A DNA stretch of 64,000 nt, from assembly GCF_947387515.1 (NCBI RefSeq), contig NZ_CANDOB010000005.1, forward strand, positions 62,001-126,000. Reading direction: 5' to 3'. Made by a program: the position numbers and the translations under genes. Shown one piece after another: positions 24,263 to 33,088 of the stretch. This stretch comes from Alkalihalobacillus sp. CinArs1 (GTDB taxonomy: Bacteria; Bacillota; Bacilli; Bacillales; Guptibacillaceae). Under the pieces are notes generated by a model. The model was not told where the DNA came from. It saw only the letters and a list, made by a program, of their open reading frames with translations, and searched no databases. Numbering within the stretch: the stretch's first letter is position 1; every line of letters starts with the position of its first letter.

Positions 24263-25024
24263 CTATAAAAACGACACGACAACTGCGATTCCAGCTCCGA
24301 TTGCAAAAGCAGTTAAAAAGGCTTCTGCTCCTTTTGAAAGACCTGATATCAGGTGTCCCGCCATAAGGTCCCTTACAGCGTTTGTGATCAACAGCCCTGG
24401 TACAAGCGGCATCACAGATCCAATAATGATTTTATCAAGCTCGGTACCAAGTCCTGTATAAACAAACAAAACAGCAAGCAGCCCAATAACAAACGATGCA
24501 AGGAACTCTGAGAAAAACTTGATCGGGACAAGTCGATTAAACCACGTCACACTAAAAAAGCCTCCTCCACCTGCTAATACCGCGGGAAAAAAATCATCCC
24601 AGCTTCCTTGAAACATAATGAGAAAGCACCCACTCGCTATAGCGGCTGCAACGAGTTGCGTTGGAAAGGTATAACGTTCGGACTGATTATCTAGTCTTTC
24701 AAGCTCTAGATACGCTTCTTGTATCGTTAATTCTCCGGCACTAATTTTTCTAGAGATGCTATTCACCTTAGTCACTTTATGAAGATCTGTTGTTCGTTCA
24801 ATGATTCGAATCAGCTGTGTTTTTGATGGCTCTGGTCCCTCTACAGAGAAAAAGATTCCCGTTGGTGTAACGTAACTATTGGAATTTGCCGCGCCATAAG
24901 CTTGCGCTATTCTTCTCATCGTATCCTCGACTCGGTAAGTTTCACCACCGTTTTGAAGCATAACCTTGCCTGCAAGTAGACATACTTGAATGACATCGTA
25001 GGTATATGTAAGTTGTTTTTCCAT
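24263..25024 (-). CDS. Threonine/serine exporter family, large subunit (YjjP/DUF1212-like)
   Basis: 253 residues. A soluble N-terminal part with LLAGKVMLQNGGETYRVEDTMRRIAQAYG and NSYVTPTGIFFSV (the conserved ThrE N-terminal motifs) is followed by five membrane segments including GSVMPLVPGLLITNAVRDLMAGHLISGLSKGAEAFLTAFAIG. It pairs with the small subunit downstream to make the complete exporter. AGGAG precedes the ATG. The two genes form one operon with no visible terminator between them. Confidence 0.88.
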   Translation of the reverse strand: MEKQLTYTYDVIQVCLLAGKVMLQNGGETYRVEDTMRRIAQAYGAANSNSYVTPTGIFFSVEGPEPSKTQLIRIIERTTDLHKVTKVNSISRKISAGELTIQEAYLELERLDNQSERYTFPTQLVAAAIASGCFLIMFQGSWDDFFPAVLAGGGGFFSVTWFNRLVPIKFFSEFLASFVIGLLAVLFVYTGLGTELDKIIIGSVMPLVPGLLITNAVRDLMAGHLISGLSKGAEAFLTAFAIGAGIAVVVSFL

Positions 25025-25124
25025 GAATTTCTCCTGACAAGTAATAAAATCACCTTTATATTACCATTAGTTTATATGAACAGGTTATTCTTTATCAAAT
25101 GACCATCGTCGTTATTTTATCGAA

Positions 25125-25157
25125 AACAAAAAACAAGCGCAGGAGTTACCTGCGCTT
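25125..25157 (-). terminator. Terminator of the TPR protein gene
   Basis: AAGCGCAGG (25135-25143) pairs with CCTGCGCTT (25149-25157); on the minus strand TGTTTTTTG follows. The arm touches the stop codon. Confidence 0.88.
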
Positions 25158-26539
25158 TAATTCGATACCCTCTGCATTTGCGTATAAATCGACATATATG
25201 CATCAGACTCTTCAATCTTACCCATTTCTCTGTACACTTTCGTTAACCACTGAACTGGTGTTGGATCAGTTGGATGCATCTCCATCTCCCAGTCAAAACA
25301 CTTTATCGCTTCATTGTACTGTCTTAATTTATGATAAAGCTTCCCTAGCTGAAATTGTTTGTCAGGATCATCGTGAATCTCTGCCATCGTCTGAATCGTC
25401 GTTAAGATAGGTAACTCTTTATTATCTTCATAAAGCGGCTTGAGCCATTCGAAGACAAAATCGATCTCATACCTCTCTAAGAGTTTCGGTACAAGCGTCT
25501 GAAGGAGCAGAGGAAGGTGTCGGCGATTTTCTTCTATGCACAAACAGTTCTGTAGAAGCGGAAGCTCGATTTCATCTAGATGTGTCTGTGGAGATTCAAA
25601 CACTTTTAACAACTGTTCACACTCTCGTTCTGATATTTCATCTTGTCTAGAAAGTAATAGGTTTATTGCTTCAGTGTTCTTATTTAAATCAATAAGGGAT
25701 TCAAAAACCCGTTTACGAAGGGCAGGTATATGTGGTGCTTCGGAATACATATTCCATAGCAGGAGTGCTCGTTCATGGTTAGTGAGAGGGATATCTAAAG
25801 AGGGAAGTTTTTTCTCATTTTCATCGTGTGGAGATACGAGGTAATGATGTAAGCTGAGAGCAGCGTGCTCAATCCGTCGACCATCGCGTTTATATAGGGA
25901 CGCAAGGTATGGCGTGCCCGAAACAAGGTCTTCATACGTAGCTATCTCAGCGTATAACGAATCGGCTGCTTGAAGCTCTTGACCACCCCACTCGTACATA
26001 GACTTCACTTTTTGAAAGTCTAACTGGTTGGATAGATCCTGAGCCCACTTTGATGTGGAGTCCGCATAAAGCGCAATCATAAGTATTTTGAATGCAAGAC
26101 GTAGCTGGCCGTTCCTTCTATATTCATAAAAGTACTTCTTCTGTAGATGAATGATTTTTTCTTTTTGAAGAAAGGATTCGAAATAAGAAAAGATGAGTAC
26201 GACTTCTTGAGGAGAGTATTTTCGTTGAATGGACTGTAAGACATGCTTGGTGGATTTTAATACAATGGTTTGAGGGTCTAAGAATTTTGTGATCAACGGA
26301 TGGGGTGCATTGAGAACGATACCTTGTTGAAAGGCTTTCTCTATAAGGGATTCAGGTTTCACTTCTATACTTTTACCAGTGATAAAATCATCTTTATAAA
26401 AGAACAGATAAAATTTACTGCCGTTCGACTTCACTGCTTCTAGAATTTTCATCCGATGATGAATCGCCAAACGTTCGATGCGTAGTTGGACAGGCTTCTG
26501 ATTCGAGATGAGTGTGACGCTTTGTTTTTGCTCGATCAT
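25157..26539 (-). CDS. Unrecognised protein with C-terminal TPR-like repeats
   Basis: 460 residues, no signal peptide or membrane segment. I do not recognise the family. The C-terminus has two clear TPR-like units (QFQLGKLYHKLRQYNEAIKCFDWEMEMHP and PVQWLTKVYREMGKIEESDAYMSIYTQM), and most of the middle is helical with Leu-rich repeats of similar spacing. The first 100 residues are mixed alpha/beta and differ. A scaffold or protein-interaction role is likely but unproven. GGAGGG precedes the ATG. It is single and divergent from the AlsT-like symporter gene. Confidence 0.75.
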   Translation of the reverse strand: MIEQKQSVTLISNQKPVQLRIERLAIHHRMKILEAVKSNGSKFYLFFYKDDFITGKSIEVKPESLIEKAFQQGIVLNAPHPLITKFLDPQTIVLKSTKHVLQSIQRKYSPQEVVLIFSYFESFLQKEKIIHLQKKYFYEYRRNGQLRLAFKILMIALYADSTSKWAQDLSNQLDFQKVKSMYEWGGQELQAADSLYAEIATYEDLVSGTPYLASLYKRDGRRIEHAALSLHHYLVSPHDENEKKLPSLDIPLTNHERALLLWNMYSEAPHIPALRKRVFESLIDLNKNTEAINLLLSRQDEISERECEQLLKVFESPQTHLDEIELPLLQNCLCIEENRRHLPLLLQTLVPKLLERYEIDFVFEWLKPLYEDNKELPILTTIQTMAEIHDDPDKQFQLGKLYHKLRQYNEAIKCFDWEMEMHPTDPTPVQWLTKVYREMGKIEESDAYMSIYTQMQRVSN

Positions 26540-26861
26540 TCAAATCCCTCCGGGCAGAGCTGATTTTATTCCTACCCTTATTCTACCACTCAATCGTGAC
26601 GGAGAAAAGAACGTGAAGAACGCTTCCTGTTCCTTTATTTGGATAAAGTTTCAATGTCAGGTTTTCTGACATGATTTCTAGAATATTTTCTGTTCAGCAT
26701 GTATAATAAGACTTTGCGTTTCAGAAAAGTCAAGCCGAACTATCTGAAAAATTAAATTTTTATAAAAATTTCCAGTAAGTGAGTTATTTTTTACTTCATA
26801 ATGGGAAGATGGGTAATATATCATACTCTTCTCAAAATCTAATAAATAGGAGGAAATACAT
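26540..26861. other. Divergent intergenic region upstream of the AlsT-like gene
   Basis: 322 bases without a gene. It holds a TnrA/GlnR-like box at 26655-26671. The stretch from 26740 to 26800 is very AT-rich. I see no RNA gene or known riboswitch pattern. Confidence 0.5.
26655..26671. promoter_or_regulatory. TnrA/GlnR-like box
   Basis: TGTCAGGTTTTCTGACA matches the TnrA/GlnR consensus TGTNANAWWWTMTNACA at all but one fixed position (G for A at position 7). It is about 190 bases upstream of the AlsT-like start. Confidence 0.65.
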
Positions 26862-28280
26862 ATGGATATATTGGAGACTATTGTATCCGCCGGGAACGAC
26901 CTCGTCTGGTCAAATATCTTGATCTTTGTCCTAATTGGTGTAGGATTGTATTTCACGATTCGCTCACGATTCGTACAATTCCGTCTTTTCGGTGAAATGT
27001 TCCATGTTCTTGCAGAAAAGGACACGATGAAAGGAAGAAAGAAATCCGTTTCCAGTTTGCAAGCGTTCTTCATCAGTACCGCTTCTCGTGTTGGTACTGG
27101 TAACCTTGCAGGTGTTGCATCAGCTGTCAGCATCGGTGGCCCAGGGGCAGTATTCTGGATGTGGCTCATCGCATTACTAGGTGCTGCAAGTGGATTTGTT
27201 GAAAGTACGCTTGCTCAGATTTACAAAGTACGTGACGGAGACGACTTCCGAGGTGGTCCTGCTTACTACATGCAGCGTGCGCTTAAAGCGAGATGGCTTG
27301 GCATTATCTTCGCAGTGCTCATCACGTTTAGTTTCGGTCTCGTGTTTAACTCCGTACAGTCAAACACGATTGCCCTTGCTTTTGAGAATTCCTTTGACGT
27401 TAACCGTTGGGTTCTAGGTGCAATTCTTACAGTAGCAACTGCAATCATTATCTTTGGTGGCGTTCGTCGAATCGCTGTAGTTTCTCAAATCATCGTTCCG
27501 ATCATGGCAGGTATTTATGTTATCGTTGCGCTTTACGTATTGATCGTGAACTTCGCACAGGTTCCTGACAAGTTCGCACTTATTTTCCAGCATGCTTTTG
27601 GTCTTAAGGAAGTGACTGGTGGTGGCGTTGGTGCTGCCATGATGCTCGGGATCAAACGTGGACTCTTCTCTAACGAAGCAGGTATGGGTAGTGCGCCGAA
27701 CGCTGCCGCAACTGCAGATGTCTCACACCCTGTTAAACAAGGTCTAATTCAAGCGTTAGGCGTGTTCGTCGATACACTTTTAATCGCTACAGCTACTGCT
27801 TTTATGATTTTGATGTCTGACGGGTATGTCGATTCTAAACTCGACGGTGTTCAGCTAACACAGGAAGCAATGAATCAACATCTTGGCAGCGGAGCAGGTA
27901 TCTTTGTAGCCATCGCCGTTCTATTATTTGCCTTTAGTTCGATCATCGGGAACTACTATTATGGTGAAACGAACATCGAATTCATCAAATCTAGTCCAAC
28001 AGCGAAATTTATTTATCGTCTTGCCGTTCTCGGCATGGTAATGTTCGGAGCGAATGCCGGATTCGGAATCGTTTGGAGCATGGCCGATTTATCTATGGGA
28101 CTCATGGCACTTCTTAACTTAATCGTCATCGCGATTATTGGTAAGATCGCATTCACTGCCCTGCAGGATTATCGAGAACAGCGAAAAGCTGGTTTGGACC
28201 CTCAGTTCTACAAAGATACGATCAAAGGGTTAGAATCTGACATTTGGACAGATAAACCAGTACAAGATAAATCTAACTAA
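26862..28280 (+). CDS. Sodium:amino acid symporter, AGCS family (AlsT/GlnT-like)
   Basis: 472 residues, about ten to eleven membrane segments, with the AGCS motifs SASRVGTGNLAGVASAVSIGGPGAVFWMW-type (here STASRVGTGNLAG), FRGGPAYYMQRAL and LGIKRGLFSNEAGMGSAPNAAATADVSHP. The C-terminal soluble tail (LQDYREQRKAGLDPQFYKDTIKGLESDIW) resembles AlsT of Bacillus, reported to carry glutamine. TAGGAGG lies 8 bases before the ATG. A TnrA/GlnR-like box upstream suggests nitrogen control. Compared with the AGCS gene at 18174 it is longer and has the extra tail. Confidence 0.9.
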   Translation: MDILETIVSAGNDLVWSNILIFVLIGVGLYFTIRSRFVQFRLFGEMFHVLAEKDTMKGRKKSVSSLQAFFISTASRVGTGNLAGVASAVSIGGPGAVFWMWLIALLGAASGFVESTLAQIYKVRDGDDFRGGPAYYMQRALKARWLGIIFAVLITFSFGLVFNSVQSNTIALAFENSFDVNRWVLGAILTVATAIIIFGGVRRIAVVSQIIVPIMAGIYVIVALYVLIVNFAQVPDKFALIFQHAFGLKEVTGGGVGAAMMLGIKRGLFSNEAGMGSAPNAAATADVSHPVKQGLIQALGVFVDTLLIATATAFMILMSDGYVDSKLDGVQLTQEAMNQHLGSGAGIFVAIAVLLFAFSSIIGNYYYGETNIEFIKSSPTAKFIYRLAVLGMVMFGANAGFGIVWSMADLSMGLMALLNLIVIAIIGKIAFTALQDYREQRKAGLDPQFYKDTIKGLESDIWTDKPVQDKSN

Positions 28281-28288
28281 TACACACT

Positions 28289-28340
28289 ATACCCTCTGAG
28301 GAATTTGGTAGTTTGGCCAATCCCTTCAGAGGGTATTTTT
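28289..28340 (+). terminator. Terminator of the AlsT-like gene, containing the next promoter
   Basis: ATACCCTCTGA (28289-28299) pairs with TCAGAGGGTAT (28326-28336), followed by TTTTGATT. The 26-base loop is unusually long because it holds the -35 region of the csbD promoter. Confidence 0.75.
28311..28336 (+). promoter_or_regulatory. Sigma-B promoter of the csbD gene
   Basis: GTTTGG (28311-28316), 14-base spacer, GGGTAT (28331-28336). This fits the general-stress consensus GTTTNN-N12-15-GGGWAW and precedes a family known to be sigma-B dependent. Confidence 0.82.
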
Positions 28341-28376
28341 GATTATGAGTTAACTTTGAAAGGAGCGTGCTACAAG

Positions 28377-28553
28377 ATGAGCAATAACAAAGGCTTAAGT
28401 GACAAAGTAAAAGGTGCCGTTTCTAAAACAAAAGGTGAGCTTAAAGATCAAGTAGGAAATGCAAAAAACGACCCTAAGATGCAAGAAGAAGGTAAAAGAG
28501 ATAAATCAAAAGGTGAATACCAGGAACGTAAAGGTGAAGTGAAAGACCATTAA
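28377..28553 (+). CDS. CsbD family general stress protein
   Basis: 58 residues, strongly charged and Lys/Glu-rich, with the CsbD pattern LSDKVKGAVSKTKGELKDQVGN and KGEYQERKGEVKD. CsbD-like proteins are abundant stress proteins of unknown mechanism, induced by sigma-B in Bacilli, which agrees with the promoter found at 28311-28336. ATG 28377 follows AGGAG at 28361-28365 with long spacing. It is single and ends at a very strong terminator shared with the convergent glucanase operon. Confidence 0.9.
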   Translation: MSNNKGLSDKVKGAVSKTKGELKDQVGNAKNDPKMQEEGKRDKSKGEYQERKGEVKDH

Positions 28554-28567
28554 TCGTTTCACAGTAT

Positions 28568-28604
28568 AAAACACCCTCTCGATTCTCATTCGAGAGGGTG
28601 TTTT
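28568..28604. terminator. Bidirectional terminator between csbD and the glucanase operon
   Basis: AAAACACCCTCTCG (28568-28581) is perfectly complementary to 28591-28604. A and T tracts on both sides let it end transcription from either direction. Confidence 0.92.
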
Positions 28605-28630
28605 ATTTCGACAATAATCTAGCTAAAGCG

Positions 28631-28645
28631 GGTGGTGACAGGCAC
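28631..28645 (+). repeat. Short dispersed motif GGTGGTGACAGGYAC, copy 1
   Basis: GGTGGTGACAGGCAC, touching the stop codon of the GH16 gene. The same motif is found at 39873-39889 (inverted) and 41080-41095. Confidence 0.6.
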
Positions 28646-31600
28646 TATTTCACTTCTTCGATTTTCACGTTATCTAGTGTGATTGTTGCAGGTACTGATT
28701 CACCATTTACCATACCAAGTTCAAATACGAGTTTTCCGTTCACATTTGTATCTTGATTCATGACAAACTCCAACGTATGAGTTCCCATGTCTTCTGTAAT
28801 GGAGATTATTTTAGGCTCTGTAAAAGTGTTAAACCAAGGGTCGCTACTTAAAGGCTCACCGATTACGAGCTTAATATCTCTTGCTATTGAAGATTCAGCA
28901 TCAAGGGATACTCGATACGTCTTCCCTTTTTCTAGTACTAAATTCTCCTGGTATACCTGTGGGCTATAGGATTGTGCACCTGTTTTTGAGATGAGCACTT
29001 CAAGTTGTCCGTTAACAACCGAAGCGTCTCCTTCAGCAACGCCGCTCCATTGGTCTCCCCACCATGTTCCCCAGTATTCCTCACCTTGTTCAAAATCACC
29101 GTTCGCTACAATCTCATCTGTAGAAGATTCAGTTGCAAACGAAAACCAATCCACATTCACATTAGGAGCATTTATCTGTAGCGTTTGGATACCTTCATGT
29201 AAATAAATCGTATCGGTTACAGTTTTGAATGCACCCCATCCGCCTGTTCGAGCAACATTAATCGATGTTTTAACATCAGCGTTTTCAGGAGTAATTTCAC
29301 CCCTCCCACGTGTACCGTTATAAACGTTGCCTGCTTTACTCAGTAATGTGACACTTCCATTATCTCGATCAGTCGCAACATGATAACGTACTGTATAGTC
29401 GCCTGCTTCCTTAACATCTACGGCATATTGCATCCAATCGCCTTCATCGATCCACCCAACGCTGCCGCCGTCCTCGCCAACTTGGACGCCAGACATCGCT
29501 TGGAAAGTTTCTGCTTCTAGCCTTGTTGCGCCATCAATCGTTACAGGTGCTGAAATACGCTTTATTTCAACATTATCGATTGTTACCGCAGAACGTTCAC
29601 CGCCAAGTAAGAACTCAAACGTACTTTTAGGATCAGAGTCAGCCAACTGAAGCGTTCGTTGGTACGATTTCATTTCGCCACTTACGTTGATATCATCTTC
29701 CCGAGCTAAATCTGTATTAAGATCTTCGCTTCTGACTCGAACACCGATCGACCTTGCTTCATCCGCTTTTGCATCGAAGGTCAGGACATAAGTCCCTTGT
29801 TCTAGGTTCAGCTTATCCTGAGTAAGACGTACATCATCTAGATTAGTAGATTTTTTAACATCAACTTTCATTTCTCTATGATAGACAGCTGAATCGACTG
29901 AAGTATGGGCCTTTACCTTCTTATCTAAGTCGAGATCCCAGTACACCATACGGTCCTCTCCTTGATCGAACGTACCGTTATAAATGTAATTACCGTCAGG
30001 AAGAACTTTCTTTGATGCATTAAGATCTTTCGGTAGCTTCGTTAAGCTGACGTTATCGATCCAAACAGGTAAGTCTGAGCTTTGTCCCATATTGAATTCG
30101 ATGCGAGCATTTGGATCCGTTGAATCTTCCATGTCAAATTCAAACGTGAACGCCTCTGACTCTGAAGTAAGTGCAATCGTTTTGTCTGCTAGATACCTTG
30201 TAAAACTTCTTTCTGGACTAGAAACGTTAACTACCATATTTCGATTTTCAGTAGATCGTGCGTTAAATGTTAGTTTGTAACGTTCTCCCTTTTCAATTGG
30301 AAGATTCGATTGCACAAGTTGAATTCCATATGTCTCGGAACCAGGTTTTGAGATTTCAACCTTCACTTCACCGTTATCCACAGTGGCTGATCCTTCTCCT
30401 GCAAAACCAGCTTCCGGGTCGAACGGCTGAAAATCCCAGTATTCAAGATCAGAATTGAAATTCCCGTTATATACATAGTCGCCATCAACAGCTGGTCGTA
30501 AATCTCCTGCGTTCTCTTCCGTAACTGGACGCGGCCCAGCTTCACGATATTCACCGTCCAACTCATATACTTTTACGTAATCGACTAGCATCTGATTAGG
30601 AAATGAAGTAGTTGCATCTGGGTAACCTGGCCAGTTCCCCCCAACAGCTAAATTAAGCTGCAAGAAAAAGTCTCGATCAAACGGAGCAGGGTACGTGTAT
30701 GCCGCAGCTTCATTCTCACTCTTTGTAAACCAATCGTTCTGCTTTGCATAAAGAATACCATCTACATACCATCGAAATTCTCCTGGCTCCCAATCAACGG
30801 TAAAGGTATGGTAGTCTTCTGAAAAATCACCGGCTGGAAGTTCAAATTCTTCGCCAGTATTCTTCCACGGCTTTCCATAATGAAGCGTTCCATAGATCGT
30901 ATTCGGATCATGACCTAAAAGCTCCATAATATCGATTTCTCCTGTTGCAGGCCAACCCGAATAAAGATCATAATCCGTAGGCATCATCCAGATCGCTGGC
31001 CACAACCCCTGTCCTTTTGGAAGCTTTGCACGAATCTCATAACGACCGTATGTCCAGTCACCTTTATTCTGTGTGGTCAACTTTGCAGACGTATAGTCGC
31101 TTCCTTCATACTTTTCTTTATGCGCTTCAATAACAAGCGAGCCATCTTCTACTCGAGCATTTTCCTCGCGATCTGTATAGTTCTGCAGCTCATTATTGCC
31201 GTACCCTCCAGCACCTTCAATGAAATTCCACTTCGTTCGGTCGATCGCATCACCATTAAACTCATCTTCCCAAACGATGCTCCACTCTTCTTTTTGAATC
31301 TGATTTTTCTTTAGCTTCACTTGTTTATACTCTACAATTTCTTCATTTTCGTTTAGAACATACACCATCACATACTTGTTAATTTCTGCATCCACTCCAG
31401 AAATATCGTCGCCCGACTGATAAGGGTTCGTTACAGTACGGTCCTTCGGAACAGCTTGTCCTGCTTCAGCTTGGATCGGTTGATGAGATACCTTCACCGC
31501 AAGATGCAAGTCTTCCCCAACTTTTGCTTTCACTCTCGTTGTACCATGAATCTTTCCTTTTGTTGCAACTGGTTTAAAAGGGGCATTAACAGTCATCTCA

Positions 31601-31701
31601 CTTTTTTCACCATTTCCTTTATCTAGGCTGGTTGCAGCAGTTGGAACAGTTGGACTTAGAATCAGAACGCCAGCAAGCATGACAGACAATACATTTCGCA
31701 T
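28645..31701 (-). CDS. Secreted multimodular GH16 beta-glucanase (laminarinase) with carbohydrate-binding modules
   Basis: 1018 residues. Signal peptide about 1-25 (LSVMLAGVLILSPTVPTAA). A linker and beta-rich domain lead to the GH16 catalytic domain (about 140-385) with WEDEFNG, YGNNELQNYT, GLWPAIWMMP and the catalytic box GEIDIMELLG (Glu255 nucleophile, Glu260 acid/base). Then come two CBM4_9-type modules (YNGNFNSDLEYWDF and YNGTFDQGEDRMVYWDL), a CBM6-like module (RLEAETFQAMSGVQV ... IDEGDWMQYAVDV) and a last CBM4_9 module (NGDFEQGEEYWG). It should cut beta-1,3-glucans such as laminarin outside the cell. ATG 31701 follows AGGAGG; an ATG at 31722 precedes that site. Last gene of the operon. 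Confidence 0.9.
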   Translation of the reverse strand: MRNVLSVMLAGVLILSPTVPTAATSLDKGNGEKSEMTVNAPFKPVATKGKIHGTTRVKAKVGEDLHLAVKVSHQPIQAEAGQAVPKDRTVTNPYQSGDDISGVDAEINKYVMVYVLNENEEIVEYKQVKLKKNQIQKEEWSIVWEDEFNGDAIDRTKWNFIEGAGGYGNNELQNYTDREENARVEDGSLVIEAHKEKYEGSDYTSAKLTTQNKGDWTYGRYEIRAKLPKGQGLWPAIWMMPTDYDLYSGWPATGEIDIMELLGHDPNTIYGTLHYGKPWKNTGEEFELPAGDFSEDYHTFTVDWEPGEFRWYVDGILYAKQNDWFTKSENEAAAYTYPAPFDRDFFLQLNLAVGGNWPGYPDATTSFPNQMLVDYVKVYELDGEYREAGPRPVTEENAGDLRPAVDGDYVYNGNFNSDLEYWDFQPFDPEAGFAGEGSATVDNGEVKVEISKPGSETYGIQLVQSNLPIEKGERYKLTFNARSTENRNMVVNVSSPERSFTRYLADKTIALTSESEAFTFEFDMEDSTDPNARIEFNMGQSSDLPVWIDNVSLTKLPKDLNASKKVLPDGNYIYNGTFDQGEDRMVYWDLDLDKKVKAHTSVDSAVYHREMKVDVKKSTNLDDVRLTQDKLNLEQGTYVLTFDAKADEARSIGVRVRSEDLNTDLAREDDINVSGEMKSYQRTLQLADSDPKSTFEFLLGGERSAVTIDNVEIKRISAPVTIDGATRLEAETFQAMSGVQVGEDGGSVGWIDEGDWMQYAVDVKEAGDYTVRYHVATDRDNGSVTLLSKAGNVYNGTRGRGEITPENADVKTSINVARTGGWGAFKTVTDTIYLHEGIQTLQINAPNVNVDWFSFATESSTDEIVANGDFEQGEEYWGTWWGDQWSGVAEGDASVVNGQLEVLISKTGAQSYSPQVYQENLVLEKGKTYRVSLDAESSIARDIKLVIGEPLSSDPWFNTFTEPKIISITEDMGTHTLEFVMNQDTNVNGKLVFELGMVNGESVPATITLDNVKIEEVK

Positions 31702-31728
31702 AATGAACGTGTTCCTCCTCATATTGTT

Positions 31729-33069
31729 CTAAATTAAGAATGTAGAGATAGAATGACGCGGCATTTCCACACTAAACTTCTCACTATTCAAGTCAATGTT
31801 TACAGCTACTGACTCGTCGCCCTGATTCATCATGACTACTACAATTTCACCGGATGGATTGCGGAAGGTTGACGACTGGATAAGGTTACTTGATTTTGTA
31901 TGATCAATTCTCACTGCTCCAGGCTTTACATATTTGCTAAAGTGCCCGATGTAGTAAAACGAGCTATTATAGTGAACTTCATCTTTCTTCGTATCCACGA
32001 TGACAGGAGCATCACAGTAGTTCCCGACATGATTTGGTCCACCTTCTTCATTCAGAACGATGTTCCAATCGATCCATGCTTCTAGGTAATTATTGATGTC
32101 TCCCATAATATTACGGGCATAGCGCTCGCCAGTATGCCAAGCTCCTAGCTGGACGCCGCCTTCGATACACCCTTCTGTGAAAATAAGGTGCTTATTAGGA
32201 AACGCATGGTGTACCTTTGAAAGGTTCTCAAACTCCTCAGACACGTACCAATGAAGACCTGTTCCCCAGACGTACTTCGCTGCTTCCTGATCAGAAAGAA
32301 CCGTCTTTGCTCTTTCATAAACGACGTCACGATTGTGATCCCAGATGATGACCTTGAGATCGCTTTTCCCATGCTTTTGTAACGTTGGTCCAAGATGATC
32401 TTTAATAAAATCGCGCTCATCTTCAGCTGTGTAGAGACATGAATCCCAAACCTGCTTCGCTTCAGGCTCATTTTGGATTGTGATTCCCCATATCGGAATC
32501 CCCTCATCTTCCATCGCCTCTATGTACTTCACATAATACTCAGCCCAAACAGGCATATATTCTTTGAGAAGTGACCCACCGTGATTCATTTCTTTGTTAC
32601 TCTTCATCCAGTGCGGAGGGCTCCATGGAGAGGAAACAATCGTTATGTTTTCACCCGCGATTTTTGCTGCATCTTTAATGAGTGGAATGACGAGCTCTTT
32701 TTCTCTATCGATCGAAAAGCTTTCGAGCGATGTATCTCCCTCTTCTACATACGTATAATTTTCTAAGGAAAAGTCACAGCTATTGATATGAGTTCGACCA
32801 AGTCGATAGCCAAGACCCTCTTCAGGATCAAAATAGTTGTGAAGGATTTCTTGTCTCTTTTCTTTACTGATCAAAGAAAGAGAATAAGCGGCTGCTTCTG
32901 TAAAAGCACCGCCAAAACCTACTATCGTTTGAAACGTTTTATCTGGATTGATTGAAATGTCGACAGCACTTGGTGAGACTGCTGAGGAAAAGGAAACGGG
33001 TTCCTTTTCCTGCAGTCGATCTCCTGTATCTCTTGCCGTTTGAACATGCGTTATCGTCTTTGTCTTCAC
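31729..33069 (-). CDS. GH30 family glycosidase (beta-1,6-glucanase/glucosylceramidase type)
   Basis: 446 residues. FQTIVGFGGAFTEAAAYSLSLI, RLGRTHINSCDFSLENYTYVE and SSPWSPPHWMKSN are the GH30_3-like opening; the acid/base glutamate is in ITIQNEPEA and the nucleophile in LIFTEGCIEGG. No signal peptide is present, so it probably works on imported oligosaccharides in the cytoplasm. Family members cleave beta-1,6-glucosidic bonds, suited to laminarin side branches. The start is GTG 33069 behind AAAGGAG. It is 19 bases downstream of the GH1 gene. Confidence 0.88.
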   Translation of the reverse strand: MKTKTITHVQTARDTGDRLQEKEPVSFSSAVSPSAVDISINPDKTFQTIVGFGGAFTEAAAYSLSLISKEKRQEILHNYFDPEEGLGYRLGRTHINSCDFSLENYTYVEEGDTSLESFSIDREKELVIPLIKDAAKIAGENITIVSSPWSPPHWMKSNKEMNHGGSLLKEYMPVWAEYYVKYIEAMEDEGIPIWGITIQNEPEAKQVWDSCLYTAEDERDFIKDHLGPTLQKHGKSDLKVIIWDHNRDVVYERAKTVLSDQEAAKYVWGTGLHWYVSEEFENLSKVHHAFPNKHLIFTEGCIEGGVQLGAWHTGERYARNIMGDINNYLEAWIDWNIVLNEEGGPNHVGNYCDAPVIVDTKKDEVHYNSSFYYIGHFSKYVKPGAVRIDHTKSSNLIQSSTFRNPSGEIVVVMMNQGDESVAVNIDLNSEKFSVEMPRHSISTFLI

Positions 33070-33088
33070 ACCGATCTACTCCTTTCTT

